A stretch of DNA of 58,930 bases from Magnetococcales bacterium DCbin4 (GTDB lineage: Bacteria; Pseudomonadota; Magnetococcia; Magnetococcales; UBA8363): NCBI GenBank assembly GCA_002753735.1, contig PEAN01000020.1, positions 1 through 58,930 of the forward strand, written 5' to 3'. The stretch's first letter is position 1, and every line of letters begins with the position of its first letter. This document shows positions 54,171 to 58,930 of this stretch, piece after piece. Both the position numbers and the translations under genes were made by a program. Below the pieces are notes generated by a model, which did no database searches, was not told where the DNA came from, and saw only the letters and a list, made by a program, of their open reading frames with translations.

Positions 54171-56513
54171 ATGGCTGAATCCTATCCTCATCTGCCGCTG
54201 CAAAGGGAAACTCGGGTCAATGAGAAACGACCGGGCACGCCACCCAGATTTCCTGTTCCGGAAGATACACGTAGCCACGGTCGAAAATTGCAGCAATCGC
54301 TCACCCGAGCCAAAGAGCGAGCAGCCGGTGATGTGGGCGGTTTCGATGAGCGCCGATTGTTCCGCTTTTCCGTACAGAAGGGGTTCAATCCCGACGATCT
54401 GAGCAAAATTTCTCCGGAGATCGAGTTCGTCAGTCAGGAAGATGAGACGGTTGTGGTCGGTTTCGCCAGTGACACAGCCCTTGCAGAGTTTGAATCCCGA
54501 CTGGCCACCATGGCCAGCGGAAGTGACGTCACCAACAAGCAGGTCATTTATGCCCTGCGAAGCGTGGATGGATGGAGTTCTGAGGATCGCAAAGGGTGGG
54601 CGCTGAGAAAACATGGCCTTCCAGAATCGGACACCTTCCTGTTGGATGTAGAACTGTGGCCACTGGAGGATCATCGCCAGGAACGCGAACAGGAATGGGA
54701 GGCGTTCGAGAGATGGCTAACTCAGGCAGGTATCCACAAGGAGGACCAGATCAAGCAGTCCGGTTTGACGCTCTATCGGGTTCGTTGCGACGCCATCCAA
54801 GCTGAAAGGCTTCTGCGACATCGGGACGTGCGATCCGTCGATCTGCCGCCCAACTTCGGTTTGGATTATTCGCTTCTGATCCAGGATATTCAGAAGATTC
54901 CCCCCATTACGAATCCTGGTCAGAATGCGCCCGGAGTGGTGATCCTCGATAGTGGATTGGCTACGGGGCATCCTCTAATTGGGGCTGCCGTTGGTGAGTC
55001 GGATAATTTCTTGCCGAATGAATCAAGTGCCGCTGATGAACATGGCCATGGAACCCGGGTAGCAGGATTGGCGCTTTATGGAGACGTTGAAACCAGTTTG
55101 AAATCAAACCTATTTATTCCTACCCTTCGATTATTCAGCGGTCGGATTCTTGACAGAAACAAGCAAAACGCAACTGGTCTCATTGAAAAACAGATAGAAG
55201 CGGCTGTTCGGTATTTTTCAAATGAATATCAATGTCGGGTATTCAATCTCTCCGTCAACGATGACAATAAGCCCTATCTGGGCGGTCATCTGAGTGGGGT
55301 ATCTCTGACCCTGGATCACCTTGCCAGGGAACTTGGTGTTTTATTCGTGGTATCAGCAGGCAATCACAGGGTTGATGCTGATTCTCCAAAAGGGATGGAG
55401 TGGCGAGACCAATATCCCGACTATCTGTTATCTGACTCCTGGAAAATTACCGAACCTGCTCCGGCACTAAATGTTCTTACTGTAGGTGGTTTGGCTAAGC
55501 ACAACAAACCATTCACTACGACTCCAGATGAAATAGCTCTTGCCCAGCCGGGGCAACCATCTCCGTTTACCCGTCATGGACCTTCTATAGGTGGAGCGAT
55601 CAAACCCGAGTTAATCGCTCATGGTGGAAATTGGGGGATCAAAGTCCATGATATCGATGCGAGGTTACTGGAACAAAATCATGGATTGGGAGTCGCCACT
55701 TTAAACCTCCAATTTGCCCTTGGATATCCATTCAGCGAAGGCACTGGCACGAGTATGGCCGCGCCCCAGGTGGCCCATCTGGCGGCGTCCATCCTGCGGG
55801 AACATCCCGACGCCAGCGCCAGCCTGTTACGGGCGTTGCTCTGCGCCCATGCCGTCATGCCAGAAGAAAGCCAAGCCCTGATAGAACGCGACAAGGAGTT
55901 CAGAAAGGTTTGCGGCTACGGACAAGTGGATGTCACCGCGCTTCACCGCTCTCTTGAAAGCGCGGTGACTCTTATCGCCGATGGTTCCATCGAAAACAAG
56001 CGCCATCACTTTTACGAAGTTCCCATTCCAGATGAGTTTACCAGCGGTGGCCGACGTCGATTGCGGGAAATCGCCGTGGGGCTGGCCTATGCGCCCATCG
56101 TTCGTTCGACCAGAATCAAGTACCGAGCCACCCGCATCGACTTCCGACTGGTGACGGCATCAGATCTGGAACATATCACTACCATGTTCAACAAGGCCAC
56201 CGAGAAGGACGATTACGAGAACATCCCCGAGTTAAAGACCGCTACCGTTGGCCAGCAAGCCCGCAGCAAAGGCACGGTGCAGGCGGATACCTGGCGGTTC
56301 AATCAGTTCAACAAAAAATCGAGGTTGAAGAAGGATCGGCTGTTCGTCGTGGTCACCCGCAACGATTTTCCGTGGGGTGAGCCGCTTTGTGCCACCGAAG
56401 AGGATTATGCCCTGGTGGTCTGCCTGCGTGACCGGGAAAATGAAGAGGCTCGGCTTTATACTCAGGTCAGGAATCAGCTTCAGGCACGGATGCGAGGGAG
56501 GGCAAAAGTATGA
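54171..56513 (+). CDS. ietS: Subtilisin-like (S8) serine protease, IetS-like
   Basis: A 780-residue intracellular subtilase with no signal peptide. The catalytic triad is intact: D260 (V-V-I-L-D-S-G), H293 (H-G-H-G-T-R-V-A-G) and S528 (G-T-G-T-S-M-A-A-P), with oxyanion N398 in S-A-G-N. A ~245-residue N-terminal region and ~200-residue C-terminal region flank the protease domain. With the ATPase 6 bases upstream it probably forms a regulated cytoplasmic protease. G+C drops sharply in the middle (23 of 60 at 55081-55140; 25 of 60 at 55201-55260) compared with the ends (31 of 60 at 54241-54300; 40 of 60 at 55801-55860), so the catalytic part may have been exchanged separately. Confidence 0.9.
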   Translation: MAESYPHLPLQRETRVNEKRPGTPPRFPVPEDTRSHGRKLQQSLTRAKERAAGDVGGFDERRLFRFSVQKGFNPDDLSKISPEIEFVSQEDETVVVGFASDTALAEFESRLATMASGSDVTNKQVIYALRSVDGWSSEDRKGWALRKHGLPESDTFLLDVELWPLEDHRQEREQEWEAFERWLTQAGIHKEDQIKQSGLTLYRVRCDAIQAERLLRHRDVRSVDLPPNFGLDYSLLIQDIQKIPPITNPGQNAPGVVILDSGLATGHPLIGAAVGESDNFLPNESSAADEHGHGTRVAGLALYGDVETSLKSNLFIPTLRLFSGRILDRNKQNATGLIEKQIEAAVRYFSNEYQCRVFNLSVNDDNKPYLGGHLSGVSLTLDHLARELGVLFVVSAGNHRVDADSPKGMEWRDQYPDYLLSDSWKITEPAPALNVLTVGGLAKHNKPFTTTPDEIALAQPGQPSPFTRHGPSIGGAIKPELIAHGGNWGIKVHDIDARLLEQNHGLGVATLNLQFALGYPFSEGTGTSMAAPQVAHLAASILREHPDASASLLRALLCAHAVMPEESQALIERDKEFRKVCGYGQVDVTALHRSLESAVTLIADGSIENKRHHFYEVPIPDEFTSGGRRRLREIAVGLAYAPIVRSTRIKYRATRIDFRLVTASDLEHITTMFNKATEKDDYENIPELKTATVGQQARSKGTVQADTWRFNQFNKKSRLKKDRLFVVVTRNDFPWGEPLCATEEDYALVVCLRDRENEEARLYTQVRNQLQARMRGRAKV

Positions 56514-56580
56514 ACCACCATGCAGGTCATTCCGGTTCCAGACCAAACGAAAATTCAACGATCCAGATTTTTCGCGGCTC

Positions 56581-56628
56581 GATCAAAACCCTGGAGGCGA
56601 TTCCCGAGACCCATTTCTTTTCTTGACC
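56581..56628 (+). repeat. Degenerate dispersed repeat at right edge of ATPase-protease pair
   Basis: GATCAAAACCCTGGAGGCGATTCC, GAGACCC, a T-rich run and CTTGACC. It aligns with the 55-bp unit at 43903-43957. It marks the right junction of the comF-grxC insert. Confidence 0.65.
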
Positions 56629-56657
56629 ATTCTTTCAATATCCAAAAGGAGCATCTC

Positions 56658-56918
56658 ATGCCCAAGATTGAAATCTACTCCACCACTGTCTGCCCCTACT
56701 GTATCCGGGCCAAAATGTTATTGGACAAGAAAAAGGTTCCCTATGAGGAAATCAATCTGACCCATTATCCCGAACGACGCGATGAGATGCTCAAACGGGC
56801 CAACGGCAAAAAAACGGTTCCACAAATATTCATCAATGGCAAACATATCGGCGGTTGTGACGATATGTACGAACTGGATCAGAAAGGACAACTCGACCCC
56901 TTGCTGGTGGACAAATGA
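56658..56918 (+). CDS. grxC: Glutaredoxin 3
   Basis: An 86-residue dithiol glutaredoxin. The active site is C-P-Y-C at residues 12-15, with T-V-P-Q-I-F-I-N and G-G-C-D-D for glutathione binding. It reduces disulfides with glutathione. AAAAGGAG precedes the ATG at 56658. Its stop overlaps the hydrolase start by ATGA. Confidence 0.97.
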   Translation: MPKIEIYSTTVCPYCIRAKMLLDKKKVPYEEINLTHYPERRDEMLKRANGKKTVPQIFINGKHIGGCDDMYELDQKGQLDPLLVDK

Positions 56919-57730
56919 ATGCACCCGTTGCCATCATTCAAATGAATTCAGGTTCCAACCGATCAGACAATCTGTCTCAGGCGGGGCACCTGATGGAACA
57001 AGCGCTGGCCCAAGGAGCGGGATTGCTGGCATTGCCGGAAAATTTTTCGCACATGGGCAGCAACGAGGAGGAAAAGCGCCAGCATGCAGAAAACCCGGTC
57101 GATGGCCCATCGCTGGCATTTTTGCGTGATTTTTCCCGCCGTCACAAAGTTTGGATGGTTGGAGGCACCATTCCACTGGCCACGCCCACGGGTGAAAAGA
57201 TCACCAATACCTGTTTTGTCCTCGACGATCAGGGAGAAATCAAAGCCCGTTACGACAAGATGCATCTGTTCGACGTGGTCCTCCCACAGGATCGCGGTTA
57301 CCGGGAATCCAGCCTGGTTCACCCCGGGGACACACCCGTCGTCTGCGACACCCCCTGGGGACGGCTGGGACTGGCCATCTGTTTCGACATCCGTTTCCCG
57401 GCTCTGTTTTCCCATCTGGTCCGGCAAGGAGCGACGTTTTTCACCTTGCCCTCTGCCTTTACCGCCGTTACCGGCGCTGCACATTGGGAATTGTTGGTGC
57501 GTTGCCGGGCGGTCGAAAATTTTTGCTACCTGCTGGCCCCTGGCCAGAGCGGCCGCCACCCGGGGGGACGCATGACCCATGGCCATTCCATGATGGTGGA
57601 ACCCTGGGGCACCATCATTGCTCAATGCCCCGAAGGACCCGGGTTCGCCATCGGCCACATCGACCAGGAGCGCATCACCTCCTGCCGGCAACAGATCCCT
57701 TCATGGAAGGGAAGCAGCACCCTTCCTTAA
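56915..57730 (+). CDS. Carbon-nitrogen hydrolase (Nit1/Nit2-like)
   Basis: A 271-residue nitrilase-superfamily enzyme. The triad is E42 (L-P-E-N-F), K115 (Y-D-K-M-H-L-F-D) and C156 (A-I-C-F-D-I-R-F-P). The close match around K-M-H-L-F-D and the second F-P segment resembles Nit2 and deaminated-glutathione amidase (Nit1) types. The latter fits its coupling to grxC, since both act on glutathione-related compounds. Confidence 0.93.
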   Translation: MNAPVAIIQMNSGSNRSDNLSQAGHLMEQALAQGAGLLALPENFSHMGSNEEEKRQHAENPVDGPSLAFLRDFSRRHKVWMVGGTIPLATPTGEKITNTCFVLDDQGEIKARYDKMHLFDVVLPQDRGYRESSLVHPGDTPVVCDTPWGRLGLAICFDIRFPALFSHLVRQGATFFTLPSAFTAVTGAAHWELLVRCRAVENFCYLLAPGQSGRHPGGRMTHGHSMMVEPWGTIIAQCPEGPGFAIGHIDQERITSCRQQIPSWKGSSTLP

Positions 57731-57761
57731 ACCGCACCCTTTTCCTGCCCAGATCATGTTC

Positions 57762-57804
57762 ATGCGCTCTGGATTCCAAACCTTCGCACCAATCCAGAGC
57801 GCAT
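57762..57804. other. Perfect 14-bp inverted repeat
   Basis: ATGCGCTCTGGATT (57762-57775) and its exact complement AATCCAGAGCGCAT (57791-57804) enclose a 15-nt loop. It lies 31 bases after the hydrolase gene. No T-run follows on the plus strand, so an operator or RNA-stabilising stem is as likely as a terminator. The rest of the gap 57731-58018 shows no gene. Confidence 0.6.
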
Positions 57805-58018
57805 CACTCTGTTGAACAAAAAACCTTGTTTGATCAATGGATCTGCCCCAGCGTCCGGGAAGCCCGCCATCCTTGCTTTCCATGGATTTTCACAGAGGGT
57901 GCATTTTTTTTCTCTGAAACGCATTTTTTTGTTAAGGCCATTCCACGATATTCCGATAAATTGAATAGAGGAATTGTTAACCCATAATTTTCAGGCTTCA
58001 AGCACCAGGAACAAGACC

Positions 58019-58795
58019 ATGTCCGAAAACACTGAACAGGTTCTGGATCAGGTTTTGGCCCGCGTACAAGGAATCTGGGCTTCACCGATTCCAACCTCCC
58101 GTTTTGAATTTGAGTTGAAACGGTTGGTACGTGTCGTCAAGGAATATCGTCGCCGTGAACCCACGCGCGCTTTTTACCTTCTGGGCCTTCTGGCAACATT
58201 GCTGGAAGATCCACAAACCATGAGGGCAAGTTTCAAAAACGCACTCGTCCATTCGGGCAACGATTTCGATGTTCGCCATGGATTCGGTTCATGCTTGGCA
58301 CGTCTGGGATTTTTTTCCGAATCCCGTAACCAGTATGAAATTTTGTACCATGAGAACCCTGAAGATTTGGACGTGCTGGCGGAATTGATCGTCTCTTCCC
58401 TGGCGGCGGGACGGATCCAGGAAGGGGTCAAATGGATCCAATGCTGGAGCGAACTGAACCCGGATCGACCGTTCGAAGAGGCGGAAACCATTGCCAAGAG
58501 CGGAGCGTTGCTGGAAAAATTCGGCATTTCCGACGATCAGGTCGAACGCCTGCAAGGTTTGGCACTGAAGATCCTCGAAAAAGAACGCAAAGAGGTCAAG
58601 ACGATCAACTATCGCGGCATGCCGGAAGAAAATCCTCAATGGATCGATGCCAGTCTGGTTTTGGATGAACCGGCGGATGTGGTCGAGGAATTGAATTCCA
58701 AACTGGCCTCGGCGCTTTCAAGTACCGCCACGCCACGCAAGGTTGCCGACCTGGTGGTCTTCAATTATGCCCGGGAACACCAGTCGGTTTCCTGA
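58019..58795 (+). CDS. TPR-like helical repeat protein, unknown function
   Basis: A 258-residue cytoplasmic protein rich in paired helices, with L-L-G-L-L-A-T-L-L-E-D and L-A-R-L-G-F-F-S-E-S-R-N-Q-Y-E stretches typical of tetratricopeptide-type repeats (about residues 45-150). The C-terminal third is not assigned. No enzyme motif, signal peptide or membrane segment. ATG 58019 is preferred to 57974. It probably acts as a protein-binding scaffold. It is not clearly in an operon. Confidence 0.6.
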   Translation: MSENTEQVLDQVLARVQGIWASPIPTSRFEFELKRLVRVVKEYRRREPTRAFYLLGLLATLLEDPQTMRASFKNALVHSGNDFDVRHGFGSCLARLGFFSESRNQYEILYHENPEDLDVLAELIVSSLAAGRIQEGVKWIQCWSELNPDRPFEEAETIAKSGALLEKFGISDDQVERLQGLALKILEKERKEVKTINYRGMPEENPQWIDASLVLDEPADVVEELNSKLASALSSTATPRKVADLVVFNYAREHQSVS

Positions 58796-58829
58796 AAGGC
58801 AGGTCTTCCAGCCCCCTTTTGAAAAAAAT

Positions 58830-58850
58830 GATCAAGAAAAAAAGGGGTCT
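58830..58850 (-). repeat. Truncated dispersed repeat
   Basis: GATCAAG, an A-run and GGGGTCT, identical to the start of the unit at 45347 and then diverging. Nothing recognised from 58851 to the window end. Confidence 0.55.
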
Positions 58851-58930
58851 AATGGTATGGTCCGCCCCGTTCCCAACGGCCTCGAAATGGGCCAAGATGG
58901 AGTTTCTAACCAACCATCGAACAGAGAACG

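Overview
The window reads as an ordinary, gene-dense bacterial chromosome segment (roughly 55-60% G+C by eye) with small accessory patches. Gene content points to a Gram-negative, alphaproteobacteria-like organism. The F1 genes atpHAGDC form a unit without the F0 genes, a 2-oxoglutarate dehydrogenase set is complete, and a methyltransferase/comF/glutaredoxin/nitrilase neighbourhood of alphaproteobacterial type is present. A Magnetococcales-like lineage is my best guess, but this is inference from gene order and cannot be proven here. No rRNA, tRNA, CRISPR array or transposase was seen.

Layout. 1-3.5 kb: PilZ protein, small membrane protein, histidine kinase and receiver pair. 3.7-6.2 kb: purD-purE and a TsaC-type tRNA modification gene. 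6.4-15.0 kb: atpHAG, a repeat-filled gap, atpDC, then glmU and glmS. 15.1-19.9 kb: DJ-1/PfpI protein, thiD, serA and a glycosyltransferase. 19.9-22.9 kb: a decayed ATPase start, xerC, an ArsR-rhodanese pair and a CYTH protein. 23.1-27.9 kb: thrC, a second PilZ-like protein, a lytic transglycosylase, a secreted protein and an A+T-rich patch with an XRE regulator. 28.1-33.7 kb: sucA-sucB-lpd on the minus strand. 33.8-36.7 kb: a Met/His-rich periplasmic protein, gmhA, a small Cys-rich protein and a higBA locus whose toxin carries a nonsense codon. 36.9-41.9 kb: a SUF iron-sulfur operon (sufBCD, sufU, sufT, Rieske) without sufS. 42.1-43.8 kb: an esterase and a RelE/Phd pair. 43.9-50.0 kb: a tripartite RND efflux system whose outer-membrane gene is bracketed by 55-bp inverted repeats. 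50.0-52.9 kb: thioredoxin-like ferredoxin, a Rossmann/chemoreceptor-tip fusion, a methyltransferase and comF. 53.2-56.5 kb: an AAA ATPase plus subtilisin-like protease pair resembling the IetAS defence system, set between comF and grxC. 56.7-58.8 kb: grxC, a carbon-nitrogen hydrolase and a TPR-like protein.

A dispersed palindromic repeat family runs through the intergenic gaps (at least a dozen full or partial copies). Its units combine several G/C hairpins with an A-run on one side and a T-run on the other, so many could end transcription in both directions. Copies lie inside the atp operon, on both sides of the efflux gene, and on both sides of the ATPase-protease insert. The most rewarding points for follow-up are the IetAS-like insertion with its mosaic protease gene, the repeat-bracketed tolC cassette, the broken higB beside an intact higA, the Rossmann-chemoreceptor fusion, and the terminator-like hairpin between atpG and atpD.
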